A stretch of DNA of 64,000 nucleotides. Origin: Pseudisothecium myosuroides. Taxonomy: Eukaryota > Streptophyta > Bryopsida > Hypnales > Lembophyllaceae. Both the position numbers and the translations under genes were made by a program. Shown piece after piece: positions 36,052 through 47,518 of this stretch. The DNA is taken from NCBI GenBank assembly GCA_951799445.1, contig OX637295.1:10354001-10418000 (forward strand). Direction: 5' to 3'. Positions within the stretch are counted from its first letter, which is position 1. Every line of letters starts with the position of its first letter. A model generated the notes under the pieces. It was given only the letters and a program-made list of their open reading frames with translations, was not told the DNA's origin and searched no databases.

Positions 36052-37609
36052 GGCCCTCGAAAAGAAAGCAATTAAAAATCCAATAGTCCAATACTACATC
36101 CAAGTGCAAAAGGTTTGTTCATAAATTGATGATTTTTTTGCCTCTTAATCTTCATATTTTGGAGTGTCCCAATATGAAGGTTAGATTGTAGGCAAAGATT
36201 CTTGAAATTACCTCTTTGACAAAGACACCTAAATTTCATCAGTTTCAATTTTTTGATGTTTTTAGGAAGCCCTAACTACACAACAATAATCATGGATTGA
36301 TTGGAGAGATGACTTGGGCATATGTTCATTCCTTAACACAAGAATATTTTCATGATATATGAAGGTAAGATTGTACGTAAATTTTTTCAATTTCTTTCAA
36401 ATGCAATTTTGATTAACATTGAAATTCATTGATTTTGATTAATTTTCTGATGGTTTGTGGCAAATGGAGTGCCCCTAGAGTGGAGTGGAAGTGCAGTTAC
36501 TTTGAAGCCATTTTTCCCTTTGTTACTATTTTGTATCAGTTTCAGTTCTCCTAGCAGTTACAACTAGGCGAGTGACTTGTGTTTTTGTGAGTAGTACAAG
36601 TACTGTAAAGATAAGTTTCATTAGTTGGCAACGTTAGTGGGAGAATGCCGGACATGGCTATTAGAGTGGCATACTGTTAGTATTGACATTTTTTTTTCAG
36701 TGGCCTTTTTTGCGCATTCCGTACACCAAACTTGATGTTGTAAACATGGAAATTTGGTTCTCAACTTTCACCTTGATTCACCTTGCAATGAGTGACTATT
36801 GCATTGGTTTGTATGATTCTTGCATGCTGTTCTTATCCTTGTGATAGTTGCTACTAAATCCTACATAGTAGAGAGCTTCAGTTGGCTTCAATGGTTGAAC
36901 TTATTTTGCAAGAGATCCCACTTGGCAGCATCCCTAGGGTGTCAATCCAACCCGTACATTGTTCCCAGTGCACTTTTCCTGCGATTGTACATTCATGTGC
37001 AAATTGAATGGTCTAAAACTTGTCATAAAATTCTCAAAATTAGGGGGCCATCAGATGCTTCCTTTTTCTAAGGCTTGGCAAAATTTCAAAGCATAATTGT
37101 AGTTTGTCAGGTCACTGCACTCATACAAAGTGTAAGACCTCTCCAAATTTAGGGCCTCCATAGAATGTCAACTTCCCTTTCATCCGTATGGTCAAACGTT
37201 TTTATTTTTTTCCTAGAGCTTTGGGCTTAACCATTCCACTAATTTCAATGGCTAAGTTCCGTGATATCATTTTAGCACTTGCTAGAAGAATTTGAATGGA
37301 AGGTGGTCTTGGTTGGTGGCAGTTCAGTGATTCTACATTGGACACTTAAAGGTTAATACTCTAATTTCATTATACAAATAGAATATGTGAATCATCAAGA
37401 GATTATATTCCATTGAAGTGTACATACTGATGAGGGATACTATCATGTGAGCTTAGGATTATGAGCACATTAATTTAATAGCCTATATACCTATATAATA
37501 ATTGACCATATTATAGAAACCTTCCATGATTATAGAGTACCGTTCTGCATTATAGATACCTATATTATAAGTGTTCATGTTATAAGCACCTTCAATGGTT
37601 GTGGGATCT

Positions 37610-37611
<2 letters not shown>
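36052..37611. other. Intergenic, no gene recognised
   Basis: AT-rich; an 83-codon plus-strand frame at 36820-37071 shows no recognisable domain. Confidence 0.35.
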
Positions 37612-37684
<73 letters not shown>

Positions 37685-37690
37685 CACACA
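37612..37690. repeat. Compound microsatellite (TG)n(TA)n
   Basis: A run of about 17 TG units passes directly into TA units and ends in ACACACACA. Reading frames through it are artefacts of the repeat. Confidence 0.95.
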
Positions 37691-38839
37691 CATAAATACT
37701 CAAGACTTTTTGCATTTCCATGCTTACATGCTAGCATCATTGGCATACCGATTGATTGGACCTCTTCTCAATTGTGTCCCTATCCACATTGATCCTACAT
37801 TTCAGCCCCTCCTATGTTGGATTGATGTACATGGGGACACAATTGGGAAGAGGTTCACCATGGGTATGCTTCGTACCTAAGTAAATGTGGAAATTTCAAC
37901 TGCTTTCAATGTTCTGTATACTAACAAAGACTGGATGGACTAGGTAAATGCAAAGCATGCCAAGCTATCAAAAATAATCTCTGGTTAGGATCTACTGAGC
38001 CGTGGACAGCAACGTTGGTACTAACTTGCGATTCTTTTTGATGACTTGGCCTACTTTGCAATTATTTAATATAATGTCAATGTAAGAGAGTTGAGTTGTT
38101 GGAGTTCTTTGATTGCTTAACCAATCAAAACATGCCACAACGGCAGAAGTCTCTTGCATTTAGATTATGTTAGATGGGTCTACACTCACTAAGTTTATAC
38201 CGGTTGGTAGTAGTAGAGATTTCTCTCAGATTTCTCTCACTGCCAGACCAATGAAATTTCTACTTCATATCCACCCTATTGAAAATTTGCACAAGGGAAG
38301 TAGTGAGCATCCTCAGTCTTAATCTGCCTCTCTTTAACCAATCAAAACATGCCGTGACAGCGAAACTCTCCTGCATTGATATTATGGCTTCTAACTTGCC
38401 ATTTGTATCAACTGCTCTTTCCACTGGACCAAGCATTCCGAAGCTGCTCCGCCAATTCGGTCATTTTAGTACCCATCGAGCTCTGTGCGAAATCCATGCT
38501 TGCTGCATTTTGTAGAGCCAAAACAAGTTCCTTTGTTTCTCCCGTCAGTCCAAGCGCCTTGGGACCTTTACTTGAGACCAAATCTGAAACCTGTATAAAT
38601 TGTAACCAGACCATGGATGAAACAAAAATGGTTGGAAAGGATCCCACAAGCAAGCTAGTAATTTTGAAAAGCTAATCCAATTCCCGAACTACACGATTCT
38701 AGCAAAAGATCACGAAGAGCCACAATATATTGACAAAGTTCTTAATGTAAAGTTAGCAGGACTAGATTCCAGTGATTCTTATGTTGAGTTGATGTTTGTT
38801 AACACAACGCTTAGGGTATTCAGTATTCACTTAATGGTC
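37691..38839. other. Intergenic with a direct repeat and a possible coding remnant
   Basis: TTAACCAATCAAAACATGCC and the following 45 bases occur at about 38117 and 38334 as imperfect direct repeats. On the minus strand 38653-38408 encodes 81 residues including LTGETKELVLALQNAASMDF and an amphipathic-looking continuation. It reads like genuine protein, but I cannot name it, and no linked exon was found. Confidence 0.3.
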
Positions 38840-39021
38840 AATTTCATTAAAATGGTAGTATTACTAAACTTTGATGCTTTTACAATTCATAACGGCCTTT
38901 ACAAAATCTATACCTTTTGTAGATGTTTCAGAACGGCCGTTCTAAACTCTATACCTGTCTTAGATGGTCAAAATGTCACACCTTCGAAATGTCACAATAA
39001 TACCGCCAATTTAATGAAATT
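38840..39021. mobile_element. 182-bp MITE with AATTTCATT ends, copy B
   Basis: Left AATTTCATTAAAATGGTAGT and right complement of AATTTCATTAAATTGGCGGT. The ends match copy A at 28620-28738; the interior carries an extra pair of inverted AACGGCC motifs. Confidence 0.7.
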
Positions 39022-39039
39022 GCCCATCTTATTGTTAGT

Positions 39040-39771
39040 GGGTGATTGCACGAAACACTTGTACTATTTTCTGTCACACGTTGCGAGCTGATTAGTTTTT
39101 TAGCCATAAATTTTGCATTTTGACTCCAAATGACTCAAAATTCATACACAAGGTACTGAAGACTATAATACACCTTGTAGAATTTTTTGGAATTTTTCAA
39201 AAATGTTTTACTATTTAATAATAGCCCCCGATATTTTGTCACAAATGCCAATTTGGGGGTTTTAAGTACTATTTAGTACCCATAAAAACGAATTTGGAGC
39301 TGAAATTTGGTAGAGATGGTCTTCTAGTAGACTTGTAGCAACTGTCTAAAGGAATTCTAAAAATACTTAATTTTATGTGGTGTAGAAGTCCACAAAGTGA
39401 GCCTCTTTCTACTTGCATTTTGAAACATTTAAAAAATTATTTTGGTGGTTTTTTTGGTGAATGACCATCTTCATAGAGTTGCTACAAATGGCCAATTTTT
39501 ATTATTTTTATTTAAGCTTTTTCCTATTTTCTACTAATTAAAACATCAAAGTATATATTTTCTAGTGATTTGGCACTTTTCTAGTTCTCCTACTTAGAGA
39601 ATTTTTTAATAAATTTCCTTCGGTGGTTACCTTCATCTTAAAGGTATATACATTCGCCATATTTTTTAAATTTTTTAAAAATTAATATTCTAATTTTAAA
39701 GTACTCCAGAAAAAATCATGAGTACTATTGCAAAACGCAACAAATAGTACAGGTGTTTCGTGCAATCACCC
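39040..39771. mobile_element. 732-bp TIR element, TSD TAGT
   Basis: Inverted ends GGGTGATTGCACGAAACAC followed by NTGTACTATTT at both termini, with TAGT directly outside each end (39036-39039 and 39772-39775). The interior is AT-rich and non-coding. It lies about 100 bases past the stop of the SPIRAL2-like gene, so it may overlap that gene's 3' UTR or polyadenylation region. Confidence 0.65.
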
Positions 39772-39869
39772 TAGTGTCACTGGCATCAACTTCATAACAC
39801 ATTGGCAATTATTAAGTTGACATTAAATCAACAGTGCATTCACATAACGTAACCCATAAGCTTCCATTC

Positions 39870-42800
39870 CTAGGTTTCATCCAAAACCACACCAAATTTG
39901 CCATTTCGAGTGCAGATGTTGCCAGAGAATATCTTTGATATTTGCAGTGCACGAAGTGAAGATAAATCTATGCACAAGTCATCAGGCTTACAAAACGTTT
40001 GAAAAAAACCAATCAGGGTGACAATTGGTGTGTGTTCATGTACCTGTTGCAGCCAAGGAACAATGCAATCCAAAAAGCTTTGTTGCTGAAGAAACTGTTT
40101 GATGCTGACCAAAAGCTGTGAAACAGTAGCAGTCCGAAGTTGCTCCCAAACAGGACCAGTATAGCTCATCAATCGTACCAGTAAGAGTTCATCCTTGCTC
40201 CGAAGAATATCGGAATAGGCCACATCCAAATTACGAGACTGCACATTCTCCATAGCTCGGCTCCACAACATCCAAAACGGTCCACCCGGCTGCGCCACCG
40301 GATATCGATGTGGCTTCTGATCAGTGTTGAAATCTCGACTGTAACTAGAGTGCTGCTGCTTGCGATGATGATTGCTTGGGGTTGCAGCGCCACGAATGGC
40401 TGCTATGGCTTCATTTCTGGATGCGTGCCACACGCTTCGGGTCGAAGGACCCACTTGCCCGTGTCCTTGATCGCAAGCTCTCGTAGCTTCTGCTTGTTCT
40501 GCAACCCGTTCTGCAAGGAATTCTTTCGGTGTTTCTTCTCCCGGGACTTGTTGCAAAGAACTTGAGCCCAAAACACTAGGTTGCGTTACTGTTTCTGCCA
40601 TTAGCATATGCGGATGGCCTGTGCGAATAAACGTAAATTCGTCTGAGTCTCCACATGTTGATTCCAAAGAATTCTGAGTCCATGGACTTGAAGGTATTGC
40701 GATATCCTCGCTTGCTCTCACCTCGAAAAAATCATTCGAAAGGTAGTTTTCATGTGCGTGGCAACGTTGAAGAGACTGGGATTCGTCAATTGTAGACTTC
40801 CCGTCTGCGTTACTTGAACCTTGAGCCGTATCTCCCACTATATGTTCCAGTCGAGATACTCGTTCTTCTAAGCCTTGCAAGCTCTCTTGTACATGTACCA
40901 TAGATTCCTGCGCAACCATAGAAACTCCATGATCTTGCGTGTTTTGAAAATCTCATGAGCGTCATGTGAAACCTCTCTCCACAATCAAAACATGCTCCGT
41001 CCGTCCCAAAATGATCTTCCTGAGCTTGGATCTCCGCCTGGACGTGAATCTTTGCCTGCGCTTGTTTGCCCATCCCAAAATGATATTCTTGAACTTGAAT
41101 TTCTGCCTAGGAAGTTTGAATTTCTGGGTGGACTTAATCTTTGCTTGGGCTTGTTTGTCCATCCCAAAATGATATTCTTGAACTTGAATCTCTGCCTAAG
41201 TTTGAATTTCTGGGTGGACTTAATCTCTGCTTGCTTCATTCATTCTCATTGCAATTGCTCTCGGAATTGCTGCCAACCCCCTTCCTCCCACTTCACAACG
41301 TGCAACTAGAAGATCATTTTGGGACCAAAAATCTAAAGGGAACCGGAAGATCATTTTGGGATGGAGGGAGTAACATTTCTTATACTCCATATAAATCCAT
41401 CAATCAGATTCTTAGAAGATGAGCTTGACAAATAGCAAATCAGTGCTCTAGGATGATTGAAAGAAATGCTTATACTATTTTGGATCACACTTTGGAAGGT
41501 AATATATTTTTTGGCCATAACTTTTGCACTATCATTCTAAAAGATCCCAAGTGGCTTGTCCAAGGTACATAGGATTATTAGACACATTGGATAATTTTTT
41601 TATATTCATTAAAAATTATTTATTACTTAAAAAATTCCCAATTTGATGCTATCCTAATAATTTTGGGATATTATTTAATACTATTTTGGCCCATAAAACC
41701 AAATGTGAGGCTTAAAATTGGGATCTGAGGTTAGCCGCAAGGATTACATAAATTGATCAAATGATTTAAAAAAAAATAGTATTTCCCTATCATGCTCATG
41801 TATTCAAAGTGTGCTATCTTCTTATCAATGCTTAGATTGTATATCAGGTCTTTTTATTCAAGATGTAACTAGTTGATTAGAAGTCCTTTCAGATAGAAAA
41901 AACATCAATTTTTTTTAACTTTTGAATTTTTTTGAATTTTCAAAAAATAAAAATATAAAAATATCTATTGTCTTGAAATTTTGAGTTTTTCTACTTTGTG
42001 CATAACTTTTAGAGAATTTTTTTAGAGTTGAATTTTAGGAAACACATTATTTTTAGTGTTCTACTACTTCTCTATATTTTTATTGATTAAATTTTTTTCC
42101 AAATTTTTTCCCTCATTAAAAAATTAAAAATGCAACAAATAATATCAATTTTTCAAATAATCACTCTTAAAAAAGGAAACAAATGTAATTTAGGGGGGCT
42201 TAGATGTTCACTTGTAGCATCTCCATTATAGAAAGTTGTTGACGTTCCAAGCTATGAAAGTGTTGATGAACAGATACCATGTCAATAGTTGCCTTATCAA
42301 GGTCATTTATTGAAGTGACATTAGCATCCCATTTACAAACATGCTCATCATTTTGATGAGTATGTGGGTCTTCCAACTTCTCATTATACTTCAAAAGGTC
42401 ATTAGCCTTTGGATCTTGGTATCCATTATTTACAATTTGTTTAACAAAATCTGTAGAGACACCAAAAACATTGTAACTTAGGCAATGAATGGATCACAAT
42501 TTTGAAATGAGGCGCTTGTTGTTTTCTTTCATAAATAACTTATGTCATTGTAGAAAAGTAATGTGGTTTCAACAAACAAAAACATCCAAGATATAATCAC
42601 AAAAAAGAAAGTAATATTGAAATTGAATACAAATAAAATTGTTCCTGAAAAGTTATTGATGAACTTAAAAATCCAATTGCTATATTGTCAAATAAAATTT
42701 AGATACAATTACAACATCATGATTGTCAAGACTCAAGTTAACAAAAGCATCATTTATAATATTTTCATAAGACTAGATGAAGTTGAACAAAAGTTGAACA

Positions 42801-45414
42801 AAAGGTCCTCACTTGCAATTTCCTCGTTTTCCGGTAGTTGATTGAGTTGTTCAACCTTGTCTTGGTCATACTGAAGATCCACACCTTTATGCCCGTTCGG
42901 ACACAATGATTCACAAGAATCATTATGTAAAGGATCAGATCTTGGTAATGTGGCTTCACAATTATTGAGAAAAACTAGATTTTCACTAGCAATCCCACAA
43001 ACTATTGGACTCCCTTCATGTAGAAAGTCATTTGGGGCAACATTGCCTACTTCCCATTCAATGAAATCCTTCACACCCTCCACCTTTCGAAAAAATTCAG
43101 GGTTTGCCTTTTTATTGCTACAAACTAATGTTTTTTTCTTTAGAGTATTTGCGGGTTTATCAAGCATGGGCTTGAGCTTGTCACTTGTATTACAAAATGA
43201 AGGATTCTCTGAGATGCCAAATCTCATCAACAAACTATTTTTAAGATCATTCAAGGGAAGGGCGGCATCTCCATCAAAAAATCTAGTTGAAGAACTTGAT
43301 TTGTGACTTCTTGATGGTTGAGCACCTACAAAAAAATACAAGTACAATTTATCTATCAATTTATAGCAATCCTTCTAACTATAATCAACAACTCTTTAAA
43401 AATCCTATGTATTCTAAATCTATCTACGTGAAAGTCTAACAAACTATTAACGTTTGGAAATTGTGAATAAGAAATCAAGTCTTTTATGAAAATAGTTATA
43501 AACATGCATCAAATAAAAAATTGAACCTAACCATACAACCCATTTGTATGGTAGATACTCTTCCATAGCTGCAAGGCTTCACAAACACTGTCTCGAACAG
43601 GCTTCACCTGACATATATCAACAATAATATACATCAAAATTTCAAGTTATGATCATCACATTCATTGCTATATGTTTCTACAATTTCATCAACTTTTGAG
43701 AAAGAATAAAAACATACAAGTTGGAAAACTTGTTTAGAGTATAAAAACTTGACAACCTTGAGCAATGCAAACTGCAAAGTAAAATTGTCAAAAGATGAGA
43801 CTCTACACTTTTGAAAATAAACCTTTCATCAAGCAAACAAAACTAATGAAATATATATAAACTCAAATTAATTAGGGTTATCTTTCCAAAGAACAAATAT
43901 GACAAGACTTAGAAGAATGTCCATATTGTTCTTTTGAATTAACGCAAGAAGTGAAAAGAATAATGTTTTACCTTATCAAATTGAGTTTTTTCTAATGCAA
44001 CGAGTACGCTTTCCCTATAACATCCTAAAGAGGTACTTGCTGTTGTGGCCATGCAAGATAAAGTATCTGCTGCTGCTTTCCGCACTGCCCATTCACTATT
44101 GTTGAGCCCTTCTTGAGCAAAACCAAGTAGAACTGATAACTGAGACAAAAAAACCACTCCTGGAACCTACAGCATTGTCAATATCAAGAAATAGAAATAG
44201 AAACAATACAAATTGATTGAAATGCTGTTGTAAATTCAAAAGTAACCTATCAAGATGATGAAAAACATACAAGGCACATCCAAATTGAACAAGCAATAGC
44301 TTTACATATTTAAAGAACTATAATTTGCAATTTGATATCAAACTGCTTTAATTACCAATCAAATCTGATTACATGTAGCAAGATTGAAGAGGAATAATTT
44401 GCAAACAACATATAAAATAATCAACAACTATAGACTAACGCATCTACTATTGAATTCAATTTTTGATTTCTAGACTTTCAATTATGCAAGTTGTTTGAAA
44501 ATAAAACCACAAGTTTTAGAGTTTAGATTTCAAACTTTGAGGATGATACCTTCACAAACATAGGTGATTCAAAATTCATAGTGAGACACATAATAAATTT
44601 GATATTTGATGAAGTTGGCAAAAAAAGAAGTGTCCAAGCTAAAAATCATGTTGGAAACACAAGTACTACCTATTTGTAGACTATACAAGATTATTAATTT
44701 TCTGTAAGAGATTTGTTCTGTTGTAGTGGTGAAAACAGCTGATTAATAAAATAGTTGTACCTGGACCATGATGCCAATGACGTTTAGAAGTGATGCCTTT
44801 GCTAGAAAATTAGGGCTAGCCAACATTTTTACAACTCGTAGGCAAAGGCGCTGCAAAGTTAGAATGTGTGGATCCTTAATATATTTGATGACCTCCGCCA
44901 AACACATTGAAGCTCCAGTTTGCAAATTCTCATGTTGCTCTACGAGAGCCTCTATTAAAGGTTTAACAAATACATTGGTAGTAGATTCAGAATCTCCCTT
45001 TCCAATTTGTGAAGCTAATATTCCAATAGTTTCTACGCACGCTTCACGAATATTAGAATCTGGATCCTTCAACCTCCTGATAATGTTCCCTACCATCTTT
45101 GGTAGATGGCATGCCAATAAGTTACCATGGATTGCGGCCAATGTCCCGACAAGACGGATGCAATCACGCCGCACCACACTCTTAAATTGCGCATCCGTAT
45201 CATGCAAGCAAGCCAAAAAGAGTGCAATCCCCTCCGGTTTCAAATTTTGTGCTATCCGCTCCAGTTCTTCCACTGCCAATTGTTGCGTATCTCGGTCTGA
45301 AAGCTTATGCAACGTTTGGAGAATGTGGTTCTTGAGCTCTATTAGAGCCGTAGTCTTGCCTACAATTTGTTCAATCCCCTTCCTCCCCTTTGCCATCACC
45401 GTAACGACCACCAT
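39870..45414 (-). CDS. TOR1: TORTIFOLIA1/SPIRAL2-like microtubule-associated protein, 6 exons
   Basis: Exons 45414-44761, 44166-43972, 43607-43532, 43325-42813, 42450-42212 and 40907-39870 join in frame at GT/AG borders and give about 904 residues. Residues 1-310 form the HEAT-repeat N-terminus: LKNHILQTLHKLSDRDTQQL, KDPDSNIREACVETIG, EWAVRKAAADTL and VKPVRDSVCEALQLWK. The middle (exon 4) is low-complexity. Exon 5 to early exon 6 is a coiled coil (HFHSLERQQLSIMEMLQ, then ESLQGLEERVSRLEHIV). The C-terminal domain has DELLLVRLMSYTGPVWEQL and SIKQFLQQQSFLDCIVPWLQQ. The family binds plant microtubules and controls growth direction. Exon 6 start was chosen by phase and a gap-free match across the junction. 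The final 50 residues diverge from the family and may hide another intron. An ATG six codons in (45396) is an alternative start. Confidence 0.9.
40995..41370. mobile_element. Stowaway-like MITE in intron 5 of the SPIRAL2-like gene
   Basis: Left end CTCCGTCCGTCCCAAAATGA and right end complement of CTCCCTCCATCCCAAAATGA; TA follows the right end (41371) and a mutated TG precedes the left. The interior holds about three tandem units of roughly 90 bases, each with CCCAAAATGATATTCTTGAA. The element ends 88 bases from the exon 6 acceptor. Confidence 0.75.
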
Positions 45415-47518
45415 ACCAAATTTTCTCTCCTCTCTTTTGTTGCAAGGGCTTGCCTTTGAGATTTTTTTATTTAGTTATGGCATTATTCTTTGCTTCCCAT
45501 GAAAAAACATACAAGGTATCCTCTTCTTTACCACAAACACTAATCCAAACAAAACATCAATAATTCTATTACCTCTTGCTCCATCCCAAGTTCCCTACCA
45601 AAATCACATATAACTACAAAACTCCCTTTGAATCCTTAATTCATTATAATTATCATCTATATACATCTCAAGATTCATCAACTGTCAAAAGTAAGTGCCC
45701 TATCTAATCAATTGTAAAGCCATTCCACCAATTGAGCCGGCAATGATGAAAAAAAAATTATTCAAAGATTAAAAAAAAATGAAATTATGTACCTTGAAAA
45801 CAAATAAAAAAGACTTAAAACTCTTGGACAAAGGAGGAGTTTGAGCAAGCCATTTCAAATAGAAATGTACTTCTCTTGGAAAGCCTAGTGTGGTCTTTGT
45901 TCTATTAATTCTAGAGCCTTGGTTGGTTGCTACAATAGCCCTATACAATGATGTTGCATATTAGTGAAGATAGTCAAAACCACACTTAATTATTATTGTT
46001 ACTTGATCATAGTTACATTCAGTTGGCTTGCCACAACCAAGGTTCTATACAATGATGTTGCATATTAATGAAGAACGTCAAACCACACTTAATTATTATT
46101 GTTGCTTGATCATCGTCACGTTCAATTGAATCCATTCAATTTACTACTTTACTTTTTTTTGAGAATTGCAAATACCCTCACCTTCATCTTTTTTTTTCCC
46201 CGTTGATTCTTATTTCATTTTTCTTTTGCATTTTGCAACTTACTCTAATGAGGTTTATTTATTGAGATGGTCTCATTGATCATCTATGATTCTCTATTGC
46301 ACCCAAGACTTTGAATTCAATGTTTGTTTTTTTATCAAATGTTGAGGTGAAGCTTGAACACATAAAATTCTATAATAAATGTGGATCTCCAAAACATTGG
46401 TAACAAACTAGAAGGCTAAAGAAATTGAGTTGTATACTAGTAGAAGTTAGAGAATTCAAACATAGAAGGCCAACAATCTTAAGCAAATCACACCTAAGAA
46501 TCTATATCCATCATTATTATGTTTCAATTATAGGTTAGGTTAAAGTTTGTATGCAAAAAATATTACCTTGCTACAAACAACCATACCAACAAAATCAATA
46601 CAAACCATATAACATCCTCAAGTGGTATTCTAAGTTCACTTATCTTAATATACATTTGGCGACATATTAATAACCACAATATGATTTGGATTCAATCAAT
46701 GATAAGTTTGATGGAATGCATAAAATTAGCATCCAAAGGCAAGTCCAATTTCTACTTGTTCATATGCATAGATCCAAAAGATATTGTGAAAGAGCAATTG
46801 AAGTGGTGGAGTGGCTTGGAAAATTCTGAACTCAAGGTTCAAAAGAAAGCATCTTGGATACCTTGATTCCTCCTTGAACCAATAGATACATCCAAGGACA
46901 AGTCCCTTTAAAAATTTGATGTCTACAAGTAAACTAATCCTAAATTAAAACTTATCACCAATCTTAGGCCAAACTTATCATTGTTCAACATTGTTTCCAA
47001 TTCTCAGAGTAAAAAGTGCAGATTTCCACACGAATGCAGATAGCGAGTGATACCCTTGGTGCCTCATATCAAATGACAATACTAATGGAAGTAAGCTTTC
47101 TAAGACATTAGCTAAACAAGAAGAGGATTAGGAAACAGGAGCAGTAGTCTTTACCTAAATGTCCCACTGGAAAGAATTCGTTGTTCAATGAAACAATCAG
47201 CGTTGAAATTGATCTGGAGGTTTAAGATTCATCAAGGAACAAAGATGAGCATGAAAGCAATTGAGCGATGTACATGGTGACAGCCATAAACAACCCAGCT
47301 GAGGAGAGAAAGCTACAGTGGCAAAACCACACTAGGTGATGTGCTGCTATTCTAGCGTAGTCCTTCTAACTGCTGTTTAAGGTTTAGTGAAGGGGAGAAA
47401 AGGAGACACACCAATGGAATTGCGTTCCTAGAACAGAAATGGGGTGCTTATGACAAGCTGTCTCACTCAGTTTGCACCAATTGGCAACCGAGTTTGATGG
47501 AGAAAAAAATGGGTTGAA
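45415..47518. other. Intergenic between SPIRAL2-like and NIPA genes
   Basis: Contains the SPIRAL2-like gene promoter region on its left side. A tandem duplication is present at 45941-46130 (listed separately). No gene recognised. Confidence 0.4.
45941..46130. repeat. Tandem duplication, about 104-bp spacing
   Basis: CTATACAATGATGTTGCATA followed by TTARTGAAGA, CACACTTAATTATTATTGTT and TTGATCATNGT occurs twice, the second copy starting near 46046. Confidence 0.85.

Noticed and set aside
37483..37880. Reading frames of alternating Cys-Val, His-Thr and Ile-Tyr
   Set aside because: Translation of the (TG)n(TA)n microsatellite, not a gene.
40936..40950. Acceptors nearer the upstream side of SPIRAL2-like exon 6
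   Set aside because: They leave the wrong phase or add a TGA; the site at 40907 keeps phase 0 and a gap-free family match.
44768..45502. A 244-codon plus-strand frame
   Set aside because: It is the exact antisense of SPIRAL2-like exon 1, whose minus-strand product is recognised with HEAT repeats.
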